Assembly: GCA_024516035.1 (NCBI GenBank)
Contig: CM044958.1
Coordinates: forward strand, 427,566 to 491,565
Direction of reading: 5' to 3'
DNA from: Bactericera cockerelli
Lineage: Eukaryota > Arthropoda > Insecta > Hemiptera > Triozidae
Length of the DNA stretch: 64,000 nt
This document shows positions 1 through 11,158 of the stretch, one piece after another. Every line of letters starts with the position of its first letter. Position 1 is the stretch's first letter. Under the pieces are notes generated by a model. It was given only the letters and a program-made list of their open reading frames with translations. It was not told the origin of the DNA and did not search any database. Made by a program: the position numbers and the translations under genes.

Positions 1-114
1 GCTTCTAAAGTCGGCCTAGGGGTCCCCATTTTGTTTGGTTAAGACAATTTAGTTGGTAAATTGGTAAAATCTGTAGAAAACACATTGTCAATCATTCTGG
101 AGTCAGTCCGATGG

Positions 115-315
115 CGCTTTGAATGCAACGATTCTTGTAGGATCACCGAAGTTAGGCAACGTCCAGCGAGGAGAAGACTTCGTGATGCTGGCATTTCGGC
201 CTAACCCAGGCTGGGTGAGATAAGTGTGTTTAGCAGGTTGGTGAGTTTCTTGCGAATGGAGGGTAACACCCCCGTTATGTTATGACCATGCAGTTGAAAC
301 GCGATATTAAACCCA
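115..315 (+). repeat. SINE family C fragment (3' body)
   Basis: The stretch around 198-314 matches the reverse complement of the clean copy at the right end of the window (63,885-64,000), including the shared blocks AGGCTGGGTGAG and GCGAATGGAGGGTAA. It lacks the tRNA-like head seen at 8,446. The family is defined by several copies in this window; the name is local to this annotation. Confidence 0.6.
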
Positions 316-1359
316 AATTGAAAAAAAAAATCATACTGGTGTTGCTAGTAATGAATACCAGGTCTCTAAATAAAAATCTAATTATCTCGAAATTTAAGAG
401 AAAAAAATACCAGGTCAAGTACCAAACTCTTGAAGTAGAAAATCAAACCAATTCAATTATTTTAAAGAGGAGAAGAGAGAGAGAGAGAGAAAAAAAAAAA
501 AATATCCGGCACTGATTTAGAGGAAATAATCTTCATTTATATTCGCATTTAGTTATGTTTATTGAAGTATTATTCCCTTTTTAGGTATTATTTATTTTCT
601 ATGCCAAGTGCATTTCCTCAACAAATAAAATCCCATACGAAATTCACCCACTTTACCGGACACTGTCGTAAAAAAACTAGCAGGTTTACATGCTTTTTTT
701 ATGATCTTAATCGCTTCTCCGTTAAGTTTTCTTTCGATTTCAAACATAAAAAACATATGTCACTGCAGACTTTCACCTCTAAAAATGCCAATTTCGAGAA
801 CACCATTAATTTACGGAAAAATTGACATGAGAAAAAAAGTACTTTTACAAAAACCTTACTATGACCCTGATTAGAAGTAAACAAGAAAAAAATTTTGATT
901 TCATATTGTGTAAAACAATATTTTGAACCTAAGTAAGTAAAACAAGTATTAAAAAATCTAACTAACGCTGAAATACAGCGTGTAACAGTTTTGAAACTTG
1001 CACCCTACTAGCTCCACCCCTGATAAAGTTTTTGAAAATTTTAAAAGCTCATTATACTCAGCCTAACTTGGACTTTCATTGACAGGAATAAAAAATATAG
1101 CATTCCATTTAAAATTCTCGAGAAAAATGAAAAAATATGGCCTAAAAGCCGGAAGGGCCGACCGGGGCCAAAAATAAATATGACCACAGGATGGGCCATA
1201 AAGCACTTCCTATACTTAGGACTTTACAGAATTGAAAAATTCCGTCGCGTTCAAAAGTTACGAGGGGGTGGCCACCTTTTCTGAAACATACTGTATAGTA
1301 CACCACAAGAATCTGAGAAGAATTGTTTTGTGTACGTGTGACTTTGTAAAAAGATTCTT
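316..1359. other. intergenic, no gene seen
   Basis: AT-rich sequence with a short (GA)n run near 476-490 followed by an A-run. The short ORFs here are rich in lysine and phenylalanine, match no family I know and look like chance frames. Confidence 0.5.
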
Positions 1360-1530
1360 CATCATATCATAGGGTGGCGTCATCGTGAACGATGGTAGCC
1401 AGGCAGTGGAGGAATGACTCAGCACTTCTACCACTGACTTTACAAGAAGGCTAATAATTGACAAGGGCCCCCAGAACCAAGCCAATGCTGGTCTACTCCC
1501 TGTTTATATTCCTCTTACCGTAAATAAATA
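1360..1530 (-). repeat. dispersed repeat family I
   Basis: This segment is the reverse complement of 30,468-30,665. Shared blocks include the GGTGGCGTCATCGTGAACGATGGT region and GGGCCCCCAGAACCAAGCCAATGCTGGT. Two copies on opposite strands make it a dispersed repeat. No coding content or tRNA-like head was recognised. Confidence 0.6.
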
Positions 1531-2145
1531 TACCATTCCATATATCAACAACAACAAAAACCTGTCTACTGGCAGAGTTAAAGCGCCTTAGAGGGGAAAA
1601 CATTTCTTCTAGCCTTTACTTTTAAATTATTCACCACGTCACAAATAGACAAACTATCGTTCTAAAACTTCAACAAGTCAGTAAGGAAGTCAACTCAACC
1701 GAAACATGCACCCTAGTCTTAGTTACCTGTGTATCATCGTGCTAAGCAGATAGCATATCCAGATCAGCTTGGACCGAACCATGATTCCAGAAGTATTGAA
1801 GAGAAGAATCAAAGTCTAGACAGGGAACAAATAAACTTCGAAATATTCGACGAAAACTATTACGAAAAACATCTTTTTTTTCAACTCAAAATCCGGAAAT
1901 ATTCCGAAAGCCTTTGCGATTGGAAAGCTGAACAAGCACTGAGAAGGAAATTTCGAAAGCTTGCTCAAGTTTGGAAAGCTCGCTGAATGTTTGTCTTGTT
2001 TCAATTCGATGCGCTTGTCCAGATCTGAATTTTATGCTCATGATTTCCTTGCTGTTTCAAGTATGTCCAATTTGTGACTCATTGCCTCGTTAGGTGAAAC
2101 TACTCTGATGCTTACTCTCCGGGTGGTGTTCAAAGTGGGTACCTA
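1531..2145. other. intergenic, no gene seen
   Basis: No recognised gene or repeat. An 85-codon plus frame at 1,729-1,986 shows no domain and is probably chance. Confidence 0.4.
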
Positions 2146-2149
2146 CTTC

Positions 2150-2399
2150 ATAGGTATAAGGGTTGGGTGGAAGAGATTGACACAGGCAATAGACCCGCCC
2201 TTTAGGTAGGACATTAGTTTCATTCTTAGAAGTATTCCTTAGGGAAAGAGCGACAAAAATTGTAAAAAAAAACTAAAATAAATATACATTTTTGTTCTTA
2301 TTTGTTTTTCTTGTTTCTTTGTTCAATCTATTTACTTTTTCTTTATAATTACATTGTATTTTGCTGTGTATATTTTTGTCTTACCTAATGAAGCATACT

Positions 2400-2430
<31 letters not shown>
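2150..2430 (+). repeat. LINE 3'-end-like repeat with (ATA)n tail
   Basis: Begins with GGGTTGGGTGGAAGAGATTG and ends in a (TAA)n microsatellite at about 2,399-2,427. Reverse copies lie at 3,700-3,890, 15,535-15,720 and 62,866-62,995, and a garbled copy at about 57,480-57,655. The shared core is the GGAAG-gATTGcc-GGCAATAaCCCCGCCC block. A constant 3' body with a simple-repeat tail is typical of 5'-truncated non-LTR retrotransposon copies. The parent clade cannot be assigned. Confidence 0.55.
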
Positions 2431-2431
<1 letters not shown>

Positions 2432-2439
2432 ACCTCAAG

Positions 2440-2990
2440 GATGACTATTTAGCAATAAATGGTCATACGGGATTTGGCGTTCCCGAGGCACCCGAGCAAG
2501 TGGTCAGTGATCCCTGGATGGTTGCAAGTATCAGCAACGTCCCAGGAAGTAGTATGGTAATTCACAATACCATATGAACACTGACTGCGAGGTATGTCAA
2601 CAGAAGCATAGAGACACCTTCTCTAAAAGTAGTGAGGCATGTCCTCATGAAAACTCTGTTGACATACCTAATGGTTCATAATGTGACCAAGTGGCTGTTC
2701 CGATCTATCCGTACCCCCGAAAGTGTTTTCCTATGGAAAAATCCATTGGACCACCAAGGGGTATAGCCACGGGAGAGAAAAAGATGGACTACACAAAGTC
2801 CATCATAAAATGACCTCCCCACATTATGAACAAACAACTTCAGGAGACTTGATCTTCGGATCCGCTCCTGAAGTTACAACACTAGGAGAATTGATCATAT
2901 GATCCGCTCCTGATGTAATACCCTTTGAAAGGTAATAATTACTTTCCAAAGGAGAGAAAGTGGAATAATAATAATAAGCTTCTTCTTCTT
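2440..2990. repeat. unrecognised repeat-like unit with two tandem stem-loops
   Basis: No ORF. It contains a perfect 11-bp inverted repeat, AACTTCAGGAG at 2,836-2,846 and CTCCTGAAGTT at 2,865-2,875, then a diverged tandem copy at about 2,884-2,916 that keeps GGAG, TTGATC, GATCCGCTCCTGA. It lies between simple (AAT)n tails, which suggests a retroposed or MITE-like unit. No second copy was seen in this window. Confidence 0.3.
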
Positions 2991-3039
2991 TTACTCTGTC
3001 TTGTCCCGCTCAAGCAGGGTCGACGTTGTTCAACCTCAT

Positions 3040-3326
3040 GGTTGAGGTTGATTGGTTTTGGCACATTTTTTTATGCAATTCCTAACGCCAACGATTCTAT
3101 TTGATTTAACATCCTGGATTAGGACGGGGGTTTTACCCTCCATTCGCTGGGAATCGTACCAGCTACCCACATTAACCTCACCCAGCCTGGGTAGGGCCGG
3201 AAATGCCAGCCTCACGTGTTTGGATGGAACAGAATTTTCTTCGAAAAGTGTGCCCCAGCCGGGAGTTGAACTCGGGAACTCTGGACTACGGGCAGTAGTC
3301 ACAACCATTACGCCACGGAGGCTGGA
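3040..3326 (-). repeat. SINE family C, near full length
   Basis: Read on the minus strand, it starts with a tRNA-like head (GGCGTAATGGTTGTGACTAC, A-box-like; GAGTTCAACTCCCGG, B-box-like). The body contains GAGGCTGGCATTTCCGGCCC and the GCGAATGGAGGGTAAAACCCC block, also seen at 8,446 (+) and 45,290 (-). This is the organisation of a tRNA-derived SINE transcribed by RNA polymerase III and mobilised by a LINE. It is not a functional tRNA gene. Confidence 0.75.
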
Positions 3327-3351
3327 ATAATAATAATAATATAGGGTGTTC

Positions 3352-3565
3352 AATGGTCAAGTGGTTAACGTAAAGATAGTCTGGTAATCCAGGTAGCGTA
3401 GGGATTCGTTGGTTCGAATCCCACCCAGTGCATGAATTTTTCCTCATTAGTTTGAGTTTGTGACCACATAATAATAAGACTCTGAAGGTTAGGTGGTAGA
3501 AAATGCTATGAGCATTAACCTCACCTGGTGGTTACCTTCCGCCAAAGAGTATTATTATTATAATA
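3352..3565 (+). repeat. SINE family A, full-length copy
   Basis: tRNA-derived head with A box (TGGTCAAGTGGTTAACG, about 3,354-3,370) and B box (GGTTCGAATCC, about 3,411-3,421). A conserved body follows (CATGAATTTTTCCTCATTA, GTTAGGTGGTAGAAAATGCT, GGTGGTTACCTTCC) and an (ATT)n tail. Other copies are at 3,969, 26,271, 28,651, 62,535 and, in part, around the ADSS exon copies. Confidence 0.8.
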
Positions 3566-3699
3566 AAACTCTGAGTCACATAACTGGGGGATAGACCATT
3601 TTTAACTACTTTGACGTTAGCAAAGCCTACAATAACTTCGTACACCTTCGTATAATTATATTTAATATATTTTAGTATATATTTAACAAGTGCAGCAGA

Positions 3700-3890
3700 A
3701 ATTTGTGTTTGTTAATATTATTATTATAGTATGCTTTATTAGGTAGGACAAAAATATATACGTACAGTAAAATACAATAAAAATATAAAGAAAAAATAAA
3801 TAGATTGAACAAAGAAACAAGAACAAAAAAGAGAATGAAGGCCGGGGTTATTGCCTGTGGCAATCACTTCCACCCAACCCTAACGTGTTT
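3700..3890 (-). repeat. LINE 3'-end-like repeat, reverse copy
   Basis: Reverse complement of the repeat at 2,150-2,430. It shows the AATAATATTA tail side at about 3,715 and the GGGGTTATTGCC-GGCAATCACTTCCACCC core near 3,847-3,878. Confidence 0.55.
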
Positions 3891-3968
3891 ATTGCGATAC
3901 TTTATTATTTTAACCTAAATATATGAGGTATATTATTCTTTAAACATTAATATTTTGAATTTTATCAC

Positions 3969-4188
3969 AAATAATAAAAATAATACTCTTTAGTGGAAGG
4001 TAAACACCATTTGAGGTTAATGTTCAAAGCATTTTCTACCACCGAACCCTCTGAGTCTTATTATTATGTGGTCACAAACTCAAATGAATGAAGAAAAATT
4101 CGTGCACTGTGTGGGATTCGAACCAACGGATCCCTACCCTACCTGATTTACCAGACTAGCGCGTTAACCACTTGACTACCAGTGCACT
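3969..4188 (-). repeat. SINE family A, full-length reverse copy
   Basis: Reverse complement of the copy at 3,352: CTCTTTAGTGGAAGGTAA at the tail side, GGGATTCGAACCAACGGATC (B box) and GCGCGTTAACCACTTGACTA (A box). With the copy 400 bp upstream it forms an inverted SINE pair. Confidence 0.8.
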
Positions 4189-4402
4189 ACTTGACAACAA
4201 ATCTACGATATTAGGTACCTATTGAAAATGAGCCTCTCTAAAGGTCAAAAGGGCTGGTTACAAAAAAGAAAGATTAACTATGTTTAATGAAAATCAGCAG
4301 TGCTTTATTTAGTGAGATTTTAGTTTCACACAGCAAATTGTATTGATTTTAGAAAAATGAAGTGGTACTACTTTACTTTTCGTGTCCGTGTTATGAAGAA
4401 TG

Positions 4403-4648
4403 TCAAATAACTCCTTCCCAGAAAGACGCTACTTGCACCGCAGGTTCGCTTGCAACTGCTAGATCATGTTGAGTGCATGTGACTGGTAAGTTGGGGCATT
4501 CTAGTAGATGGGACATCGTCTGGATGTTTCCACAATCACATCTATCATCCGCAGAGATCTTCCATCTGACCATGTTGTACGCACATCTTCCAACTCCTGT
4601 AAGTAACCTAGGCCTGGGTGAGACTTTATGGATGCCCTGTATAAACAT
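4403..4648 (-). pseudogene. LINE ORF2 C-terminal fragment
   Basis: An 81-codon minus-strand frame has the layout of the C-terminal zinc-knuckle-like segment of Jockey/I-group reverse transcriptase ORFs: RLLTGVGRCAYNMVRW, then CDCG, then SHLLECPNL. No RT catalytic block remains, so this is a 5'-truncated dead copy. Function is assigned by motif resemblance only. Confidence 0.55.
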
Positions 4649-4764
4649 TATGTCCTAACTAAAGTGCGGGGTTATTGCCCATGGCGGTCTCTTCCACCCA
4701 ACTCTTAGAGTATAGAGTCCCATGGATCCTAATAATATAAAACAACACTTAATATTGTACCCAA

Positions 4765-4975
4765 TACTTGTATAATATTATTCTCTCAACGCTGCCACTG
4801 GTCGCTATCCAATTATCCAAACAAATAACTACACATTTTTCCTCACGAGGAATTAGTGGACCCCGGACATTCGAAATACAGAGTAGAAAATTTTCTTCAC
4901 AGCTGGGACTCGAACCCAGGACATCGTTTGTGCAACCCTCGCCCTCGCCCCATCGGCCATGGTGACTACTGAAGT
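4765..4975 (-). repeat. SINE family E copy
   Basis: Contains the family E landmarks in reverse: CTGCCACTGGTCGCT, TTTTTCCTCACGAGGAAT, GTGGACCCCGGACATTC and GGGACTCGAACCCAGGACAT (B-box side). Other copies are at 7,390, 17,385, 36,905, 44,850 and 60,600. Confidence 0.65.
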
Positions 4976-7389
4976 AGTTCAATCTCTAAATGATTTTAGT
5001 GCTTCCCTCTAGCGGATCATTTAACCAAGCAACTCTTCACTCGACTGGTGCTGCGCTCTAGTAAGGACTTCTCTTCAAGATCAAATCAGCTGTGCTTTAT
5101 TCTTCCTTTCTTCTGAAAATGTGCAGTGTTGCCGGCTATATTCCTTTTATTTCCCATGAGTGGGATATTTTACCAAATAATGTTGTGTGGGAGCAAAGCG
5201 TCAATGAACTGCAGTCATGACGTCATAGTGTTGACACTATAGTCGTATTTTTCTTTCTAACTAAAAGAAAATTGCTGGTTAGGTTTTTTCCAAATATTTC
5301 CATTTTATTCCAAGGTCATTCGTGAAAGAAAAATGCGTTTGGTTACTTTTAAAGATAAACAATGGACTTAACCTATAAAAGAACTGGAAGCAAGAATTTT
5401 CTACTTCCACTTTGGTTTACTTTGGAAGTGGAAATTTTTCCTCTTCCAAAAGAAAAATGACTTGCTTCCAGTTTGGTTCATTTTATTCCCGTTTGGTTAA
5501 CTTTGGTTAGAAAGAAAAATACGGCATATGAAATCCGTAATGATAACGTACTGTATTGTAATTTTCATTTAAAAGTGACAACCTCACTCTGGTATTTTTT
5601 TTGTTCTTGAACCTCATCCACAACAACCTTACCGAGTATGAGTGGGGTCGGAAAGAGCTTCATAAGAGTTCGAATTTGAATGGTCGGCCATCCAAGTCCT
5701 AGCCCCGCTGGATTTTGCTTAATTTCAGCGACATGATTAAGCAAAATCATGTCTTATATTTAAATATCACTAGAATTTAGATACCTATTTCAAGATCAGT
5801 AGAATTTAAATATCTAAATTCTACTGATATTATATATTTAAATCAAGTTTCGTTTTCTTAATTTCAATATCTATGGATGCATCATATATTCTATGTCATT
5901 TGTAAATAAAACCTCATCCAACATGTTTAATAATAATGATTAGTACTGGTGTTATTTGTGGTATAGGTATTAAAAATAGGACCTTCTACACACGTTTCGA
6001 GACGCGTCGTCTATTTGGGTACAAAAACCAAATAGCTTAGGACTTAGGAGGTTACAACATGCCCAGAAATAATTTTTTTAGAAATCGGAACAAAAAATAT
6101 TTTTTTCCTCACAAAAACGATCACAATTCTACTGATATTAAGATATTCTTGCTTCGTACCTTGCCCAGTTTTTAGTGTTATAATAATTAAATAAACTTGT
6201 GCTTTACTTGCAATAGCTATTATTATTGAGTTTACTAGAAAAATAATGAGGGACTTTTCAATGACTAAAAATCAGTAGAGCTACATCTGGCAACACTGAA
6301 AATGCACTTTTTGTTTTGACTTGCATTCATACTGCAGTTTATTGTTTTTTGTTGAAAATTTAGTTTGAATTTTGTTTTCTGTGCGTTTGAACGTGATCGT
6401 GAATGTTTTGAAATAATTATTTTCATATAATTGAAGTATTTTTAATAAAAATTATCCCATAACTTAAGTTTCATGTGTTATTGGTCTCATTTTACACCCA
6501 TATACCTTAGTAAAATTAAATACCAATCATCCTTTTCCTTGGTGTTAAATTTAATCTAGCCTATGCCTAAGTTCAGCCCACCTAATTTGCGTATTGAAAT
6601 GGCGTCTAAACTAATTTGAAATTCTTTTGAATCTTTAACTTTCTCTTATCAATTTATGTTATTTCAAAATAAATAATTAATTTCCTAAGTTTCACCTGAA
6701 TAAAGCAACCAAACATACCTTGTACTTACTATTATGAAATAAGTAGTATGCCTTTGTTATATTAATATCAATAAAATCCTGAAATTTTTGCTGATAAGGT
6801 TTCTAAAGGAAAATAAAATTTTGATGTACCCATTACCCAATGATAAAGTGATACCACTGATAACAAAACTAGGTACTTGAAGATATTCCAGGTTTATTGT
6901 TTAAGTCACTCTTATCAATAAATTCCATACTGAAACAAATATCAGTAAATTAGTCCTGTTACTCCAGAAATTATCAAAATATTAATGAATTTTATCAATT
7001 TAACATAATTATTAATTACTTGCTATTTTTAATCATTGATGTAACCAGATTTGTGAAAGAATGAAGGGATCCTTTATGTTTCCACTATAATCAATATTTC
7101 CTGAGTGCTAATTTTTTTTGTTGTTTTGATTTGGGAAAAAGAAAAATTGAGCCAAAAAGCAGTATGGTTATCAGGTACGTTATTACCATAGATATCTTAA
7201 ATATTATAATGGTATTTTACATACTTACGTTACTACACCATTTCATATGGGGAAAGTATACTGAAATCAAAAGAGTAATTACCTAGTGGAATTCTCCAAA
7301 AAAAGGATGACAAACAAAACATTTTTTAAATAGGGATCTGAAAAATAAAAAATCGAAGGGCAAAATTAATAAACAAATTTTATCTATAT
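4976..7389. other. intergenic, AT-rich, no gene seen
   Basis: No ORF with family resemblance. Several short inverted words occur around 5,765-5,850 (repeated AGTAGAATTTAAATATCT-like segments). Otherwise this is ordinary AT-rich spacer. Confidence 0.5.
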
Positions 7390-7642
7390 AATAATAGTGT
7401 TTTTATGATATCACAAATTTAGTGGGTAGCTCAGAATTATAGGACTTTTCCATATCTTTAATATCTCAATATCTTATTTTTGCCTATAATTCTGCCACTG
7501 GTTGCTGCTAACTTAAGAGCAGCTACTCATTTTTCCTCATGAGGTATGAGTGGACCCCAAATACAGAGCAGAAAAAATCCTGTCCCACTGGGTATTGAAC
7601 AAAGGTCACTGTGCGTCCAATGCCTAGCACATTAACTCATTT
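7390..7642 (-). repeat. SINE family E copy
   Basis: Shares the GGTAGCTCAGAATTATAGGA flank, CTGCCACTGGTTGCTGCT, TTTTTCCTCATGAGGTATG and AGTACAGAGCAGAAAAAAT-like blocks with 36,905-37,135. The head is degenerate (GGGTATTGAACAAAGGTCAC). Confidence 0.65.
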
Positions 7643-7644
7643 GT

Positions 7645-8085
7645 CCACATTGACTTGACAAATTCTATAACTCAAGTCATTGCTGAGTGTTGGTTTTCCC
7701 TATCTTACACTGTACGCAATCTGTGACTCAGTGCCACAGAGGTATTACTAAAATGTCTATTAATTCCACCCTAAAGTTAATTGATAATTCAAGTAATTGC
7801 TTGGAATTGGTTTTCCCATCTAAGACAGTTTGTAATCCAGAACTTTGTGCCACAAAAGTATTACAAAAATGTCTATTAACCCACCCTAAGTCTACACAAA
7901 ATGTTTCAGGGTGTTGGCACACAAAATATAATTTTTAGACTTGCAGTCTTAGGGCAAAATTAATAGACAAATTCTACATCACAAGTCATAGCTAAGCATT
8001 GATTTTCCCTATCTTACACAGTATGTAATCTGTGACTTAGCGCCACAGAGGTATTACAAAAACGTCTAATTATTCTGCCCTTTGT
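7645..8085. mobile_element. three tandem copies of a palindromic MITE
   Basis: Three ~120-140 bp units follow one another (about 7,651-7,772; 7,773-7,890; 7,946-8,084). Each has GGTTTTCCC(T)ATCTTACAC, GTGACT(C/T)AG(C/T)GCCACAGAGG and ends near GTCTATTAATTC(C/G)CCC. The last copy begins TTAGGGCAAAATTAATAGAC and ends with its near reverse complement, giving terminal inverted repeats of about 20 bp. A clean single copy is at 63,080-63,215. No ORF; non-autonomous DNA transposon is an inference from the TIRs. Confidence 0.6.
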
Positions 8086-8445
8086 AAATTAGGAGTCATT
8101 TTGATACAGCTGTTTTGGAGCTCTGTTACTTGGACTTTGAAAAAACTGTTCTTTTTCTCTTTCTGTCTGGAGGTGCTGCAGCACCACAGCTCTTTAACAC
8201 CAGCTGTGCCTGCTGGATTTCTTGAGAGGTATGTACGTACTACCACTAAGGTACCTAATTAACTTGTGTTTTCAGATCTGACGGAACTGCTAAAGAATCA
8301 CAATGCTGTCTCGATGAGGATGACAGTTCTACGAAGAGTTCAGATGACCAGTTTGAACAACCACCAGTGAAATATGGAGAACTGGTCATCCTTGGGTAAG
8401 TGAATGTTTGAGATATTCACATTTCTCACTAGTTTATCATATTTG
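8086..8445. other. spacer, no gene seen
   Basis: No recognised feature. A short open stretch near 8,275-8,396, ending in GGTAAG, could pass for an exon but has no recognisable protein similarity. Confidence 0.3.
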
Positions 8446-8766
8446 TCCGGCCTCAGTGGCGTAATGGTTATGACTACACCCCATAGTCCAGAGGTCTCGA
8501 GTTCGACACCCAGTTTGGGCAGACTTTTTGAAGAAAATTCTGTCCCCTCGAAAAATGTGAGGCTGGCATTTCCGGCCAGACCCAGGCTTTGTGAGGTTAA
8601 TGTGAGTAGCTGGTACAATTCCCAGCGAATGGAGGGTAAAGCCCCCATCCTGACTATCTATCTCAAAGCAGAAAGATAAAACCAAATAGAATCAACTGGT
8701 TACAATAGATCTAATTAGGTCGCAGTACTAAGTGTAAGGGTTTCAATGAAAACCCTTCAATCAGGT
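8446..8766 (+). repeat. SINE family C, most complete copy
   Basis: tRNA-like head (GGCGTAATGGTTATGACTAC and GAGTTCGACACCC), body with GAGGCTGGCATTTCCGGCC and CAGCGAATGGAGGGTAAAG, and a 3' segment (ACCAAATAGAATCAACTGGT) ending in a hairpin, AAGGGTTTCAATGAAAACCCTT-like. The 3' segment is also present in the reverse copy at 40,815-41,018, which supports a unit length near 320 bp. Confidence 0.75.
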
Positions 8767-8769
8767 CAA

Positions 8770-8915
8770 AAAATTATAATAAAAAAAAATATTTGTGATA
8801 ATCACAGGAGTTGTGAAAGAATTACTTACTCAATCAGCCTGACAAAAAATTAAGATTGGGACTCAAACCTCCAATATCCAGGTCATGAGTCCACTACCTT
8901 AGTGATCTATTAGTC
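8770..8915 (-). repeat. diverged SINE family F-like copy
   Basis: The order of a reverse AATATTTGTGATAATCAC segment, GGGACTCAAACCTCCAATAT and a degraded A-box side resembles 15,905-16,062 (family F). Divergence is high, so assignment is tentative. Confidence 0.4.
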
Positions 8916-9499
8916 CCGCGGATCATTCCTTTTGTGGGCTAGGGCAGACTGGGAAATCCTGGCGAGAGCCGGGAAACCATCACTTTCGGCATTAGCCACG
9001 CAGCTACTGTAACAACTCCCCAACAGTAGTTAAGCTGGTTAATACAACAACAATAACACAATCAAATGTTCATCGTAATACAAAACATATGCAATTACGG
9101 GCACAATTAATTAACTGTATCTTCATACTACAAACATGTCATCGTTCTTCTCCCGACACATGGTACCTACCAGGCTCGAGGCATTTCCACGCTGGACTGC
9201 CAATGACAGTCGTTGGCGTAAGTAAGACAAAATGTATTAGATTCGAAAAATAATTGCCATAGTTGGAAACCATAGTTTAAGAGCAACCCTGCCCTTTTGA
9301 CCAACTGAGCAGCTGGCAATGTCCTTGCTCTCAGGAAACAGCTGGTCCGGAGCCAAGGTCGTTGTCATCTCATCTCTTTGAAGTACAACTGACCAGGTTT
9401 CCGTTAGTTCTACGTCCTGGGCGGCCTGAGTGGTCATTCAGGTAATCAGGTATGAGCTGTTACCGTGAAATACAGAGCTAGTGTATATATTACTGTACA
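8916..9499. other. spacer, no gene seen
   Basis: Contains a short GC-richer segment at about 8,930-9,030 (GAGAGCCGGGAAACCATCAC) that looks repetitive, but no second clear copy was seen here. No supported gene. Confidence 0.3.
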
Positions 9500-11158
9500 T
9501 ACAGGGTGTCCCACCAAACTTGGACACCTCAAATTACTCGGCCCCCTGAAAGAGTTTTTGAAAAATAAAAAATCCTAGGGTACATGGTCTAATTATGCGG
9601 TTTCAGTTATGAAATTTTTTTTATACAGGGTTGTTCAAAAGTCAGAAATTGAGGTGTCAACTTTCGATTTTTAAATGGATCGACCTGAATTTTATTTAAT
9701 AATTTTACTTCTAAATGGTTTCTGAGTACTTTTTTAGACAAAAATTTTACATACAGGGTGGTTTTTTTTCGACCAATTTTTTTTCTAAATCTCGAATAAC
9801 TCAAGTTTGTTTAATTTTTTCGACAGCAAGAATAGAAAGTGTTTGTGTGATGAAAACTTGCACTTTCAATTGGGATCAAAAAATTTTATACAGGGTGGTT
9901 CACAAGTGAAATAATGACTTGATTTTTTTTAAAACTGAGTTTTTTAAAAAATTTATGTGGGATTAATAATTCTAACCTAATTTTACACATTTTTTGTTAG
10001 TCATATCGAAAAACAAAACTAAAGTGTTGTACAGGGTGAGACATAATTTTTTTGTAACACCCTGTATATGGGCAGTCAAAGACACGCAAAATTAAATATA
10101 AAGACTAAATATGCAAGAAAAACTTTGATTTTCAATGATATTAAAAAGTTATGGTGTTTTAACTAATATTGTCACATGGACCACCCTGTAGATATTTTCT
10201 TAAAACATCATATGGGTAGTCGAAATTGTCTAAAATTCAACGAGGAGTCCAAATCTGAAAGAAAAAAATGAATTCAAAAAGCCATTTTCAATTTTGTGTC
10301 TACACCTACCTACTTTTTATTTCTAGTTTTAAAATCATTCAGAGTGTACACCAAATTGAAAATGGCTTCAAAATTCGTGTTTTTTACTTGTTTTTCCCCA
10401 CGATTCGAAGTCTTCGTTGAATTTCATACAACCTCGAGTACCCACATGATAGTTTAAGAGAATATCTACAGGGTGGTCCATGCGACAATATTAGTTTAAA
10501 ACACTATAACTTTTTGATATCATTAAAAATCAAAGTTTTTCTTGCACATTTAGTGTTTATATTTAATTTTACGTCTCTTTGACTGCCCATATACAGGGTG
10601 TAACAAAAAAAATATGTCTCACCCTGTACAACACTTTAGTTTTGCTTTTCGATATGACTAACAAAAAATGTGTAAAATTAGGTTAGAATTATTAATCTCA
10701 AATAAAAAATTAAAAAAACTCAGTTTTAAAAAAAAATCAAGTCATTATTTCACTTGTGAACCACCCTGTATAAAAATTTTTGATCCCAATTGAAAGTGCG
10801 TGTTTTCATCACACAAACACTTTCTATTCTTGATATCGAAAAAATTAAACAAACTTGAGTTATTCGAGATTTAGAAAAAAAATTGGTCGAAAAAAAACCA
10901 CCCTGTATGTGAAATTTTTGTTTAAAAAAGTACTCAGAAACCATTTAGAAGTAAAATTATCAAATAAAATTCAGGTCGATCTATTTAAAAATCGAAAGTT
11001 GACACCTCAATTTCTGACTTTTGAACCACCCTGTATAAAAAAAATTTCATGACTGAAACCGCATAATTAAACCATGTACCCTAGGATTTTTTATTATTCA
11101 AAAACTCTTTCAGGGGCCGAGTAATTTGAGGTGTCCAAGTTTGGTGGGACACCCTGTA
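9500..11158. mobile_element. 1.66-kb palindromic (foldback) element with iterated (TA)CAGGGTG motifs
   Basis: Two arms of about 800 bp (9,500 to ~10,299 and ~10,351 to 11,158) are near-perfect reverse complements around a ~50-bp centre. Outer ends are TACAGGGTGTCCCACC and its complement, so TA flanks CAGGGTG on both sides, matching the TA target duplication of Tc1/mariner elements. Within the left arm the motif recurs at about 9,500, 9,624, 9,752, 9,889 and 10,030, spaced ~124-141 bp, and inverted at 10,058 and 10,181; the right arm mirrors this. The frames inside lack transposase motifs and each has a mirror twin in the other arm. Probably non-autonomous. Confidence 0.8.

Noticed and set aside
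3352..3430. Functional tRNA gene
   Set aside because: A and B boxes are present, but a SINE body with an (ATT)n tail follows and several copies are dispersed; no clean acceptor stem is seen. The same applies to the other tRNA-like heads.
4976..7389. Hidden gene in the long AT-rich spacer
   Set aside because: No open frame with protein-like composition or splice-flanked conserved block was found on either strand.
9607..11052. Mirrored 64-65 codon ORFs in the palindrome (MSYSRFRKKIGRKKTTLYVK and MVSEYFF type)
   Set aside because: They are the same sequence read from each arm, lack a known domain and end inside repeated AT-rich stretches.
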